64,000 bases of DNA, taken from NCBI GenBank assembly GCA_019058315.1, contig JAHPZH010000001.1:529536-593535 (forward strand), in the 5' to 3' direction. Each line of letters opens with the position of its first letter. Position 1 is the stretch's first letter. The notes beneath the pieces are model-generated. The model was given only the letters and a program-made list of their open reading frames with translations, was not told where the DNA came from and ran no database searches. This DNA comes from Candidatus Helarchaeota archaeon. GTDB lineage: Archaea > Asgardarchaeota > Lokiarchaeia > Helarchaeales > RDOG01. Positions 43,959 through 52,863 of this stretch are shown piece by piece. Position numbers and translations under genes: made by a program.

Positions 43959-44495
43959 ATGGAGCCATCCTCTAAAAATCTTGAATTCTGGTTAAAACAG
44001 CTTGAAGATTCAGATCTTGATAAAAAAATGCAAGCTCTTGAACAATTAATTGAATTGAGAAATCCTGAAATCATGGATATCCTAATCGAAGTTGCGGAAA
44101 TAGAAAAAAATGAAACTCTTCGTATAAAAGCAATTCAAGCTCTTGGTAAATTAGATGTTTCTGACCCAACTGATATATTTAATGTTCTTAAAAAATTGCT
44201 AATTGGAGAAAATCCAAAAATAAGAAAAGCAGTTCTTCGAACTATAGTTGATTTAGGAGATATTAGTGCAATTAAATATCTAACAAAATATTATTATTCT
44301 GATCATAGTGTTGGGATAAAACCAGATGTTAGTAAAGCTCTGGAAGACCTTTCAAAAGTTTTAGACGAAATTAAAAAGGATAAAAAAGTAAAAAAATCAA
44401 ATATGACAACTATACAGAAAAAATTGCCTATAAAATCGACCAATAAAGAAAATGATATCGATTATCAAAAATATATTAAAAAATTTTTTGACTAA
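43959..44495 (+). CDS. HEAT-repeat protein
   Basis: The first 135 residues consist of HEAT-like helix pairs (KMQALEQLIELRNPEIMDIL, RIKAIQALGKLDVSDPTDIF, KIRKAVLRTIVDLGDISAIK). A basic, probably disordered C-terminal tail of about 45 residues follows. It is a likely scaffold or adaptor without catalytic residues. The upstream proteasome gene runs the other way from the same 131-base gap. The next plus-strand gene begins 30 bases after its stop, so co-transcription is possible. Confidence 0.75.
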   Translation: MEPSSKNLEFWLKQLEDSDLDKKMQALEQLIELRNPEIMDILIEVAEIEKNETLRIKAIQALGKLDVSDPTDIFNVLKKLLIGENPKIRKAVLRTIVDLGDISAIKYLTKYYYSDHSVGIKPDVSKALEDLSKVLDEIKKDKKVKKSNMTTIQKKLPIKSTNKENDIDYQKYIKKFFD

Positions 44496-44525
44496 TTGAT
44501 TATAAAACAATTTTAAAGTGGTTAG

Positions 44526-44873
44526 ATGGAATTAATTTTAAAAATGAATAATTTTAAATTTCCTTTTAATAGCAAAGCATTCCAAATTCTTGCTACAATA
44601 GTTCCAGATTCGGAATTAAGTGAAAATGAAGAACTCGTATTTGTTTTGCGTGCATATTCTGCTGGAACTGGACAAAAACTAAATATTGAAAAAATTATTC
44701 AATCTGAAGAAAATCCGGATTATTTGAATGCCCTTTTGAATAGGGGTGATTCTGAGGCAACAAGAGACCCAATGGGAAGGAAATGGGCCGGAATTAACAA
44801 ATTCAATGCCTGGCTACAAGATCATGGATTGCCTATAAGAATTATTCCAAATAAACTTTATTTAGAGACTTAA
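44526..44873 (+). CDS. Hypothetical small protein
   Basis: A 115-residue soluble protein with no motif that I recognise. It has a hydrophobic first helix-turn, a central helical part, and conserved-looking RDPMGRKWAGINKFNAWLQD. It starts with ATG 44526 (or ATG 44544) and lies 30 bases after the HEAT-repeat gene. Codon use resembles the neighbours. No function is proposed. Confidence 0.65.
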   Translation: MELILKMNNFKFPFNSKAFQILATIVPDSELSENEELVFVLRAYSAGTGQKLNIEKIIQSEENPDYLNALLNRGDSEATRDPMGRKWAGINKFNAWLQDHGLPIRIIPNKLYLET

Positions 44874-45006
44874 ACCATTCATTAAAAGTTTTATTGTTTC
44901 TCGCTTTTTTTATTATACAGAAATGATATCTAAAATCATTGCAGAATATATTTAAAAATAAAAAGGTCAAATCTGCATTTAGAGATTTTTTTTAATTGAT
45001 GAAGGA

Positions 45007-45501
45007 ATGGTACAAAAAATGCCAAAAGCAAGTAAAAAGGTTAAAGCTAAGAAAAAAATTAAAAAAAGTAAAAAGGTAAAAGTTAAGAAGAAAACTGAAT
45101 TAAAACCTAAGAAAACGAAAGCAAAGCCGATTTTATGTATATGTAAAGATGGTTACACGATTGAGGAACGTTTAGGTGATGTAGAATATTTCTCATACGT
45201 TTTATTTGGGATAGTTAGAAGATTCGGGCTTTCAGAGCCACCAGATCTTGAAGAACTTTTACGAGTATCCAAAATAGTTTTAAATCACATAATGAGCATG
45301 CGCTTTGATGATGCGATAGGGTACCCAGTTTATCCTAATTCAGATTTCAATTCGGCATTAATCCGGATCGCTAGAAAAATGATTGAGATTGCTACTAAAA
45401 AGTTAAATGAAGGACAATCTTATCATGATTTATATGACAAAATTCTTGAAGATTTAGACAAAGAAGAGTGGAGATATGAATGGGATTTAAAAACTCGATA
45501 A
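45007..45501 (+). CDS. Hypothetical protein with Lys-rich N-terminal tail
   Basis: The first 40 residues are almost all Lys, Val, Ala and Ser (KKVKAKKKIKKSKK), a basic tail like those on nucleic-acid-binding proteins. The rest, about 120 residues, is a helical domain with EERLGDVEYFSYVLFGIVRR and a C-terminus ending WRYEWDLKTR. I cannot name the domain. GAAGGA directly precedes ATG 45007; the ATG at 45019 is better spaced but would shorten the protein by only four residues. Possible DNA or RNA binding is inferred from charge only. Confidence 0.7.
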   Translation: MVQKMPKASKKVKAKKKIKKSKKVKVKKKTELKPKKTKAKPILCICKDGYTIEERLGDVEYFSYVLFGIVRRFGLSEPPDLEELLRVSKIVLNHIMSMRFDDAIGYPVYPNSDFNSALIRIARKMIEIATKKLNEGQSYHDLYDKILEDLDKEEWRYEWDLKTR

Positions 45502-45624
45502 GAAACCATCTTATTTAAGATAAAAAAAAATATCATTGAATTTGTTAGATTTTGAGGGACCTAAATCATCCAAAAAAGTCTCTTTTATTTTAATTTCGTC
45601 TTAAATGAAATTTATAAAAAAGAA

Positions 45625-46608
45625 TTAAGGCAATTTGAACCAAATTTTGCCCATTTTAAGTGATGGCATATACTGACCTCTACGTTTCCGCTTCCGTTCG
45701 ATGACTTTTTTTATTCCATCAGCAAAGCGATTGAATTCAACCTCTGCTTTTTCCGGCTCAGTTACAGCCATAGCTGAAATTTTACCTGATAACAAGGCTC
45801 CGGTAATTCCACCCCCGAATGCAGGTTCTACAAATCCGGCCATAGTGCCCGTTAAAATGAAGTCTTTATAAAAAAGACGTGGCCATTTTGGTGTATTACC
45901 TAGAAATCGTCTCCATTTATCAAAGGACCGTCCCTCGATCGAATTTAATTGTTTTTTAAAGGATTCTAGGACTTCTGGGGTAACCCCTCTACGAGCAAAT
46001 AAGAGGACATACCAAATTCCATTCATTGCACAAGTATAACCATACTCATTAGTTAAACCAAAGTAAAATTTATTAGAAATAAAATTCTTCTCGACTTCGG
46101 AGTATGCCCAATACCCAGAAAATACACTGTATTCGATTCCCAACCACTCATAAATTCCAGGAGAAAGACCTGAGGCAATAATTGTGCCCTTAGGTGCAGT
46201 ATTAAATTCCTCTTTAGTAAATGGTTTATTAAACTCAAATTTAACACCTTCCTTATTAGCAATCCTGTAAAGGATACTATCCAATGAAGACTCCCTATGT
46301 CCACGTTCGGTATTACACATACCATGTGAAGCAATCATAGATTTCAAGTCACCAACTTCTTTCCCATTCATGTAAATTTCAAGAACATCGGTGCTATCAA
46401 CAAATGCCTCGCTTAAATCTATTCCTATATAATCAAACAAATCTTCTCCAACTGGAGTAGTATGTACTGATGGATGCCATCCAGGAGGTCCTCCAACACT
46501 GTCCTCTTTTTCACGAACAAGAACATTGAATCCTTCACGATTCAAATTTATTGCTGCAACTAAACCTGATGGACCCGCACCTACAATAATAATATCTTTT
46601 TTGACCAT
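45625..46608 (-). CDS. FAD-dependent oxidoreductase (geranylgeranyl-reductase-like)
   Basis: The N-terminus has the FAD motif IIVGAGPSGLVAAINLN, followed by a region with REKEDSVGGPP, and later GTMAGFVEPAFGGGITGALL, the second FAD motif of geranylgeranyl-reductase-like flavoproteins. The protein is 327 residues, about 75 shorter than the one at 4057-5265 and only distantly similar. It may reduce isoprenoid or other lipid substrates, but the substrate is unknown. The ATG at 46608, five to six bases from GGAGAT, is better than an upstream ATG at 46620. Confidence 0.85.
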   Translation of the reverse strand: MVKKDIIIVGAGPSGLVAAINLNREGFNVLVREKEDSVGGPPGWHPSVHTTPVGEDLFDYIGIDLSEAFVDSTDVLEIYMNGKEVGDLKSMIASHGMCNTERGHRESSLDSILYRIANKEGVKFEFNKPFTKEEFNTAPKGTIIASGLSPGIYEWLGIEYSVFSGYWAYSEVEKNFISNKFYFGLTNEYGYTCAMNGIWYVLLFARRGVTPEVLESFKKQLNSIEGRSFDKWRRFLGNTPKWPRLFYKDFILTGTMAGFVEPAFGGGITGALLSGKISAMAVTEPEKAEVEFNRFADGIKKVIERKRKRRGQYMPSLKMGKIWFKLP

Positions 46609-46708
46609 TTTTATCTCCATTAAAAAATTGTAATTAATTGATTTGTTTAAAATATTTTAATTTATTGGATAATTTTCGATATTTATACTAACTAATATGA
46701 AAAAATTG

Positions 46709-47620
46709 TTATTTTATCATTCTATCAACAAAAAAACGTAAAAAACGTTGAGAATTGACTTTTAGACAAATCTTTAATGGTGGTTTTTCTTTGGAAATTA
46801 TAAGTTTTCCATACTCTTCATTTTTATTAACCATGACCTCTAAACCCATCATTTCAGTTGTAAATAAAGTCGGATCAATTGAATATGCCATTGCTAATGC
46901 ATCATGAATATAACACCCATCAATATTTCTCAGTTTTTGATTAATTTCTATATAATATGGAAGCATTCGACTTATGAGTATCGAGATTGGAGTATTTGCT
47001 TTCTTAATCTCATAAAGATTAGCAGTTGTTAATCTAAAACTAGTTGTTACATCAAGTGGAACAAGCGTAATCGGTAGATCTGACTCGAGAACAATTTTAG
47101 CTGCTTCAGCATCTGCCCAGATGTTATACTCTGCAACGGAAGTGACATTTCCAGGAATATTGACAGCTCCCCCCATAATAATAAGCTCTAATATGTCATT
47201 TGAAATTTCAGGACTAGATGTTAACATTTTAGCTATGTTTGTTAAAGGTCCTGTAGCTACAATTGTTACTTCATTAGGGTTATTTTTAATCGTATTGATT
47301 ATAAATTCTGATGCTAACTGCGGGATAGGTTGAGTTTTTGGACTTGGTAGGTTAATATTTCCTAAACCATCTTGACCATGGACAAATTCAGCAGTTTCCA
47401 ATTCTTTATAAAGAGGTTTTTCACTCCCTCTTACCACAGGTATATTTTCTATCTTCAGATATTCTAATATACTCAAAGCATTTAATGTGCCTCTATCTAC
47501 ATTAACATTCCCCGCTACTGTTGTTATTCCAATTAATTGGAGTTCTTTTGACTGCAAAGCAAGCATTATTGCTAAAGCATCATCAATCCCCGGATCGCCA
47601 TCAAAAATAATTTTTTTCAT
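46709..47620 (-). CDS. Inosine-uridine nucleoside hydrolase family protein
   Basis: The calcium-binding motif FDGDPGIDDALAIML (residues 5-19) with its four acidic residues is intact. GNVNVDRGTLNALSILEYLK and IHDALAMAYSIDPTLF, holding a late aspartate, match the family, and the length (303) is standard. It splits nucleosides to base and ribose; base specificity is not clear. The ATG at 47620 overlaps the stop of the upstream membrane protein gene (ATGA), so the two are translationally coupled. Confidence 0.9.
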   Translation of the reverse strand: MKKIIFDGDPGIDDALAIMLALQSKELQLIGITTVAGNVNVDRGTLNALSILEYLKIENIPVVRGSEKPLYKELETAEFVHGQDGLGNINLPSPKTQPIPQLASEFIINTIKNNPNEVTIVATGPLTNIAKMLTSSPEISNDILELIIMGGAVNIPGNVTSVAEYNIWADAEAAKIVLESDLPITLVPLDVTTSFRLTTANLYEIKKANTPISILISRMLPYYIEINQKLRNIDGCYIHDALAMAYSIDPTLFTTEMMGLEVMVNKNEEYGKLIISKEKPPLKICLKVNSQRFLRFFVDRMIK

Positions 47621-48354
47621 AGAGTACCCAATATTTGCCAAAATAAATAATTCATACGAATAATAAATGCACCAAAAAAGATGAGAGTCAATAAAATATT
47701 CAATATAATTTCTGTATTATCTCCTATCCAAGGATCACGCATCCTATCAGAGTTGTATATAAAGGGATCCCAAAGAAAAATTTTGCGTGGAGGCACCCAT
47801 TCATAAATAAGAACTGCAAGAAATACCCCATTAATAATTAAAGATAAAATTGCAACAATTCTTGTTGAAACTGGTGAATAATTCAAAAACATAAATTTTT
47901 CAAAGTCAAAATACGGATATCTAGGAAATATATCTGTTAATAAAATATCAAGATGATAACTAAATTCACTAGCAGGCCAGAAATAAAGATGATGTATTGC
48001 TCCATATTCATTTGCGGTTGTATTAATATCTAATAACAAATGTATAAAAATACCAAACAAACCGAGAAGAATAAATCGCATTAACTTCATATTTTCAGTT
48101 TTTGGATCCCTCCATTTCATAATCCCAAAAGAAATGATAGCTAGAATTGTGCTCATTATAAACCCCATTAAAAACATGTGGGTTACTCCCCCATGAAAGG
48201 ATGCTGGATATTGGAAGCCGCTTATAAAAAAATAGAAAATAGCATCGAAATCTGGAAGAATCGCTGCTAAAATCAACACAATCTTCTCTGAACGGTCCAA
48301 TTTCAAGAGCCTTCCTGAAAAATACCCGCTTAAGTAATGAATATGAAACCACAA
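47617..48354 (-). CDS. YdjM-like membrane-bound metal-dependent hydrolase (DUF457 type)
   Basis: Conserved acidic and histidine residues in LPDFDAIFYF, GGVTHMF and HLLLDINT lie next to transmembrane helices, as in the YdjM/DUF457 family of predicted membrane-bound metal-dependent hydrolases. About five hydrophobic helices are seen. The start is TTG at 48354. An 11-bp tandem repeat precedes it. Its stop overlaps the nucleoside hydrolase start by 4 bases. The divergent gene at 48465 is of the same broad family, so the two may be related. Substrate unknown. Confidence 0.75.
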   Translation of the reverse strand: MWFHIHYLSGYFSGRLLKLDRSEKIVLILAAILPDFDAIFYFFISGFQYPASFHGGVTHMFLMGFIMSTILAIISFGIMKWRDPKTENMKLMRFILLGLFGIFIHLLLDINTTANEYGAIHHLYFWPASEFSYHLDILLTDIFPRYPYFDFEKFMFLNYSPVSTRIVAILSLIINGVFLAVLIYEWVPPRKIFLWDPFIYNSDRMRDPWIGDNTEIILNILLTLIFFGAFIIRMNYLFWQILGTL

Positions 48355-48363
48355 TTTTAGTCC

Positions 48364-48396
48364 GTTCTTATTTTGTTCTTATTCTGTTCTTATTTA
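48364..48396. repeat. Three 11-bp tandem repeats (GTTCTTATTNN)
   Basis: The copies GTTCTTATTTT, GTTCTTATTCT and GTTCTTATTTA lie end to end between two divergent YdjM-like genes, ten bases before the minus-strand start. A period of 11 bases is about one DNA turn, so a protein could bind the same face three times. This may also be simple repeat expansion. Confidence 0.55.
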
Positions 48397-48464
48397 CAAA
48401 AAATACTTTTAAACTTTAAATATTTCTTATTTTTGAGTTATTGACTAGAATAGTTGAAAATAAA

Positions 48465-49073
48465 ATGCATATGAACGTTCATACAGCTATAGGTATATTA
48501 ATTACAATGATATTTTCAGATTATTTATCTGATTTTGAGATATTATTTGTTATAGTAGTTATGGTAATAATTGATTTCGACTTTCTATTTTCAAAATTTG
48601 CTAAAAATCATAACCATCGTAGATTACCCACACATACATTTTTTCTCTATGGGATTTTCATTATCATAGGGATAATATTCTTTATTTTTAGAATTTCATT
48701 ATTTAATTCCACTGATATATGGCGATATATTATTTTAATTGGAATTTGCGGACTTATTCATGTAGGAACAGATTCAATTGATTGGGGAATTTTATTATTT
48801 TATCCTTTTAGCCAAAATTTAATAGGAGGCATTTTGAAAATTCCTGATATAAAAAATGATGAAAATAATGAACTGGGACGTTGCTATTTTATAAATAAAT
48901 ACTATAATTCAAATATTATCAAAGTATTAGAAATAAGTTTTGGAATTTCAGCAATCTTATCAATATTATTAATTAATATTGATTATTTTTATGTTCTATT
49001 AATTTATTTTGGGACTTTGGCTTTACATCTCATTCAATTTTTCAGATGTAGCAAACAAAAAGATAATTATTGA
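48465..49073 (+). CDS. YdjM-like membrane-bound metal-dependent hydrolase
   Basis: IIDFDFLFSKFAKNHNHRRL, THTFFLYG and HVGTDSIDWG carry the acidic and histidine residues of the family, in several transmembrane helices. It resembles the divergent gene at 47617-48354 only distantly. About five to six hydrophobic segments are seen. The reading frame extends back to a TTG at 48441, but ATG 48465 or 48471 looks more likely. It could act on phosphate- or lipid-containing substrates, by analogy only. Confidence 0.7.
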   Translation: MHMNVHTAIGILITMIFSDYLSDFEILFVIVVMVIIDFDFLFSKFAKNHNHRRLPTHTFFLYGIFIIIGIIFFIFRISLFNSTDIWRYIILIGICGLIHVGTDSIDWGILLFYPFSQNLIGGILKIPDIKNDENNELGRCYFINKYYNSNIIKVLEISFGISAILSILLINIDYFYVLLIYFGTLALHLIQFFRCSKQKDNY

Positions 49074-49200
49074 TAGATTAATATAATAATTTAATTAAAA
49101 TTATTTAGTCAATATGAACTCCTTTCCTTAACACCAAAATATATTTTCGAACCAAAACTTTGAAAATAAAAAAATTCATTCATTAAAATGTGTTCTTGAA

Positions 49201-49941
49201 ATGGTTGTCACAAAGAGAAAAATAGCAGTTGCCCTTTTTGTTATTGCATTCTGGTCAACTATTTGTTATATGGCTTTCGACTATCAAACTGATGAATGGA
49301 ATAGAACTTTTGTGTGGCCTGATGGCTGGCTTCATAAAGTAAGGTCGATTAGTTTTAAAGGAAATAATTTTTATGATGATCATGGCTTAGATCTTAATTA
49401 TTTATCTACTCTAGCAGGATATCCTGACGAAGGGGAAGAAGATGGGTTTTTTCCTGGTTTAGATAGTCCATGGAGTGCTTGGACTGACTGGACTTCATAT
49501 AGCTATCAGATTGGTAAAGATGAGGAAATTTTAGAAGGATATGAAATAATGACATGGTACTCAGCTTTTATGGTCTTTGTCCCACCCGGCTTTGATGGAG
49601 ATTATGATGTTAATGTTGGTTCAGATGACTCTATAAAAATCTGGAAAGATGGTAAAATAATACATAATAAAAGTTTGGTAGATGAAAGGCGAATCGTTCC
49701 TGATACGGATGTAATTAAAAATGTTAATTTTCATGAGGGCCATAATGTCTTTATTGTTGGATTATATCAAAAATCAGATATAACTGGTTTTTGTTTCCGA
49801 ATAAAAGATCATAATACAGTCATGCCTTGGCTTGGATTTTATTATTGGATTAGTCTTCCACCTCCAAATTACGGATATGAAATAACCCTCATAGCGATAT
49901 GTTTAGTTGCTGCTTTTATATGGGTATATTTCGTTTATTGA
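49201..49941 (+). CDS. Membrane-anchored PA14-like extracellular domain protein
   Basis: An N-terminal membrane helix (about 7-25), a hydrophilic domain of about 180 residues rich in Trp, Gly and Asp, and a C-terminal membrane helix (about 220-243) frame the protein. The segment VNVGSDDSIKIWKDGKIIHN resembles PA14/lectin-like domains (GSDDxSxLxxDG), which often bind sugars. The domain is probably outside the cell. The ATG has no clear ribosome-binding site. Confidence 0.65.
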   Translation: MVVTKRKIAVALFVIAFWSTICYMAFDYQTDEWNRTFVWPDGWLHKVRSISFKGNNFYDDHGLDLNYLSTLAGYPDEGEEDGFFPGLDSPWSAWTDWTSYSYQIGKDEEILEGYEIMTWYSAFMVFVPPGFDGDYDVNVGSDDSIKIWKDGKIIHNKSLVDERRIVPDTDVIKNVNFHEGHNVFIVGLYQKSDITGFCFRIKDHNTVMPWLGFYYWISLPPPNYGYEITLIAICLVAAFIWVYFVY

Positions 49942-50033
49942 TTTCTTTATTTCTTTTAAATTTCATAATTAAATTAGAGAAAATATTCTAATACCTTTGG
50001 TTCTTAGAAAATTAATTAAATATAGTTAGAATT

Positions 50034-51053
50034 TTGAAAAAATTGCAGGAATTCAGCTTTTTATTTTGGGTAGGTATATTTTTTGTCGGTTATTTATTAA
50101 TTTTCTTTTTTGCAGATGTTTTTATAGATAATTTGAAAATATTATGTATTATTTATGGAGTATCTCCTTTTATAATAGGATCAATGATTTTAGGGATAGA
50201 TCCAGAAGAATCTATCGCATCTATTATAGCTTCATTAGATGGACTGCCCTATATCGCAGTGGGTAATGTTATTGGAAATTCTATTATAGCATTAACTTTA
50301 TGTTTTTCTTTGCCAGCCCTATTCTATAAAATTAAATTTAAAAAAGTTTCAAAATTTTATTTTTTAATAATTTTTTCGTGTCTATTATTTATTCTACTTG
50401 GTTTTTTAATTACTTCTGGATTATTTCTCTTTGGAACAGCTTGTCTTATTGTTTATCTAATTTATCTTATTAGAAATATTAGATATATATCTAAAGAAAA
50501 GGAAATCGATCTTTCTGTTGACTATGAGTTATTTGAAGGAGAAGTAGAAGAGGAGGTAAAAGAAAGATCAATAAAATTCAAGTTAAAAAAGATCTTTTTA
50601 ATCGTTATTAGTTTATTATTTATTTTCATTGGTGGAGAAGTGCTAATTTATGCAACAACTGAAATTATTAAAATAACCAACATTTCTGAATCAATTTTTG
50701 GATTTATTGTAATTGCATTTACAACTAATGTCGAAGAGTTGACTTTGGTTATTAAATCGATAAAAAAACATAGTATTGAAATCGGTTTAGGAGGAATGAT
50801 AGGTAAAATTATTTGGAATTTTACGATTACCTTTGGAATTAGTGGTATAATAACCTTAAATATTATATTTGACTGGAATCTGATATGGAATTGGATTATT
50901 TTGTTTTTAACCATATCATATTTTTATATTATATCTTGGAAACGATCCTTAACAAGAATTGATGGTGCTATTTTATTAATTATTTTTATAATTTTCCTAA
51001 TATTTAATATATTACTGCCAATTAATGTAGGGTTACTCCATGGGATTTTTTAG
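50034..51053 (+). CDS. Cation exchanger of the CaCA (Na+/Ca2+ exchanger) type
   Basis: Two inverted alpha repeats mark the exchanger family. The first is GIDPEESIASIIASLDGLPY followed by VGNVIGNSIIAL; the second is IAFTTNVEELTLVIKSIKKH followed by GGMIGKIIWNFTI. Both have the acidic residue and Gly-Asn pattern that bind the cation, though the second repeat is altered (NVEEL, KIIWN). About ten transmembrane helices are predicted, with a charged cytoplasmic loop in the middle (about 160-185). The start is TTG. The ion cannot be read from the sequence. Confidence 0.82.
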   Translation: MKKLQEFSFLFWVGIFFVGYLLIFFFADVFIDNLKILCIIYGVSPFIIGSMILGIDPEESIASIIASLDGLPYIAVGNVIGNSIIALTLCFSLPALFYKIKFKKVSKFYFLIIFSCLLFILLGFLITSGLFLFGTACLIVYLIYLIRNIRYISKEKEIDLSVDYELFEGEVEEEVKERSIKFKLKKIFLIVISLLFIFIGGEVLIYATTEIIKITNISESIFGFIVIAFTTNVEELTLVIKSIKKHSIEIGLGGMIGKIIWNFTITFGISGIITLNIIFDWNLIWNWIILFLTISYFYIISWKRSLTRIDGAILLIIFIIFLIFNILLPINVGLLHGIF

Positions 51054-51154
51054 TTAATAACGATTGATGATAAATTTAAAATATTTAATTAATGATTTCT
51101 ATTCAAAAAAATACTTAATAGATTAAAAATTTTAATCTGAAAATGGGTGATTTA

Positions 51155-52312
51155 ATGGTTAAGAAAGTTATAGCGCTTGGTGGCGATGGTATTGGACCAC
51201 TTGTTGTCAATGCAACTGTCTGGTTATTGAAAGAAATGAAAATTCCAAATTTAGAAATCCAATCTATGCCCGTAGGTGAATCTGCTATCGAAACCCATGG
51301 AGATGCGTTTCCTCCAGAGACTAAAGAAGCTGTTCAAAATTGTGACGCTATTTTATTTGGAGCTACGGAAGAAAAAGCCTTACAAGTAATTGCTTTTTTG
51401 AGATGGGGTCTGGGTAATTATGCGAATATTAGACCCATCAAATATTATCCTGGTATTGAAGTTGTTTCCCCTATGAAAAAGGAACTGATAGAAAATATAG
51501 ATTATGTATTTGTACGTGAAGGAACAGAAGGAATGTATGCTGCCGCAGGAAGAGAAGGAAGAGTCAAAAAATTAGCAAAAAAAGGAGTTGTCAACCCTAC
51601 AGAAATAGAAAGATGGGGTGAAAAAGCTGTCTATGCTCTGCGTATATGTTCTCCTAAAGGGACTGAAAGAATTGCACGATTCGGTTTGGAGTTGTGCAAG
51701 AAAAGAAAGGAAGAAGGTGTTGGTAAGGGATTACTTGAAGTTATAACTAAAAGAAATGTATTACGTGTTCAAGATAAACTTTGGTTGGATACTATAACAA
51801 AGATTGCTAAAGCAGAATATCCCGAAATTAAAATCGAAGAATATTTTGTGGATGATTTTGCTAGACGTTTGTTACGTTATCCTGATTACCATGACACTAT
51901 AATTGCCGAAAATATGATTGGTGATATTCTAACTGATATGTGTGCAGAGCTTGTTGGTGGCTTAGGACTTGCTGGATCTGGAATATATGGTGAGAAGATA
52001 CCCTATTTTGAACCTACACATGGAAGTGCACCTGCAGTACTTGCTAGAAAAAACTATGCTGGAGAACCTGTAGCAAACCCAATGGCAACAATTTTTTCTG
52101 CAATAATGATGTTAGATTATTTAAAATTTGAGAAAGAAGCAAAAAAATTGGAAAAGGCAGTTGCAGCATTAATTGCAGATGCAAAAAATTATGATGAAAA
52201 TTGGAAAGACTTACCTAGAGATATTGTTCCTGAGAAATTACGGAAAGAAGGTAAATTTGCCTCAACACAACATACAGCAGAAGCAATCTATGAAAAATAT
52301 AAGTCAATTTAG
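51155..52312 (+). CDS. Isopropylmalate/isocitrate dehydrogenase family enzyme
   Basis: The Mg2+- and NAD-dependent beta-decarboxylating dehydrogenase signature is clear: GGDGIGPLVV at the start, LRWGLGNYANIRPIKYYPG (substrate helix and arginines), FVREGTEGMYA, NMIGDILTDMCAELVGGLGL with metal-binding aspartates, and EPTHGSAPA for NAD binding. LRWGLGNYANIRP resembles 3-isopropylmalate and related dehydrogenases more than isocitrate dehydrogenase, but homoisocitrate or tartrate cannot be excluded. No leuC, leuD or other leucine gene is adjacent. ATG 51155 is five bases after GGGTGAT and is preferred to 51143. Confidence 0.9.
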   Translation: MVKKVIALGGDGIGPLVVNATVWLLKEMKIPNLEIQSMPVGESAIETHGDAFPPETKEAVQNCDAILFGATEEKALQVIAFLRWGLGNYANIRPIKYYPGIEVVSPMKKELIENIDYVFVREGTEGMYAAAGREGRVKKLAKKGVVNPTEIERWGEKAVYALRICSPKGTERIARFGLELCKKRKEEGVGKGLLEVITKRNVLRVQDKLWLDTITKIAKAEYPEIKIEEYFVDDFARRLLRYPDYHDTIIAENMIGDILTDMCAELVGGLGLAGSGIYGEKIPYFEPTHGSAPAVLARKNYAGEPVANPMATIFSAIMMLDYLKFEKEAKKLEKAVAALIADAKNYDENWKDLPRDIVPEKLRKEGKFASTQHTAEAIYEKYKSI

Positions 52313-52314
52313 AA

Positions 52315-52330
52315 TTTTTTTTTATTTTTT
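52315..52330 (+). terminator. Oligo-T terminator
   Basis: The sixteen bases after the dehydrogenase stop codon are T except for one A. This is a normal archaeal termination signal, before the next gene's start at 52372. Confidence 0.5.
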
Positions 52331-52371
52331 ATTTTATTATATACAAATCATTTTAAAAGAAGTGTGAATAT

Positions 52372-52647
52372 ATGGCAGAAGAAGAAGAACCGCCCATTCA
52401 ATATTATGAAATTATAAAACATAAAACTATTTCTAAACGAGGTCGCTGGTGGACTCTTCTAACCTTATTGAAAGATACAGAAAAAGATCAAACTTTTTTG
52501 TCAATTTATAAATTTCAGAAGAGAACAAATAAAAGTACAGATGAGAAATATTGGGCAAAACATTCTAGTTTTAGAATAAATAATATAAAACATGCTCAAA
52601 CTCTTGTTGAATCACTCAAAGATTTAATGGATACATGGGAAGAATAA
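52372..52647 (+). CDS. Hypothetical small protein
   Basis: A 91-residue soluble protein, acidic at both ends and basic with aromatic residues in the middle (KRGRWWTLLTLL). It has no recognised motif. The pattern suggests a short beta-rich fold with a C-terminal helix (TLVESLKDLMDTWEE). The ATG is clear. The downstream hairpin at 52777 may end the transcript or act on the next gene. Function unknown. Confidence 0.65.
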   Translation: MAEEEEPPIQYYEIIKHKTISKRGRWWTLLTLLKDTEKDQTFLSIYKFQKRTNKSTDEKYWAKHSSFRINNIKHAQTLVESLKDLMDTWEE

Positions 52648-52776
52648 GATACTCTTGGATATCCACCAAATAAGTTAAAAAATCATGAATTTCTATAAAA
52701 ATCAAAAAATATACTTTATAACCCGATTAGAAGAAATTATATCGACAAAAAATAGTCAGATTAGGCGGGTTTATTA

Positions 52777-52802
52777 AAAAGCGCCTCTATTTAGGCGCTT
52801 TT
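52777..52802 (+). other. Perfect inverted repeat, 10-bp stem and 6-base loop
   Basis: AAAAGCGCCT (52777-52786), loop CTATTT, AGGCGCTTTT (52793-52802) form a perfect stem whose G+C content stands out from its surroundings. The stem runs into AT on both sides, so it could be a terminator or an operator upstream of the gene at 52864. AGGCGG at 52763-52768 partly repeats the stem sequence. It is not part of a tRNA. Confidence 0.7.
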
Positions 52803-52863
52803 CAAAGATTTTTAAATGTAAAATTCTTCTATTATTTTAAGACATGTTACGGAAGAAAAAATG

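Noticed and set aside
48095..48352. Second minus-strand gene in the YdjM-like region
   Set aside because: It is the same strand in a shifted frame within a real gene that has the conserved metal motifs, so it is a by-product.
52760..52805. tRNA or other structured RNA gene
   Set aside because: Only a simple 10-bp hairpin is seen. There is no cloverleaf, anticodon arm or T-loop sequence.
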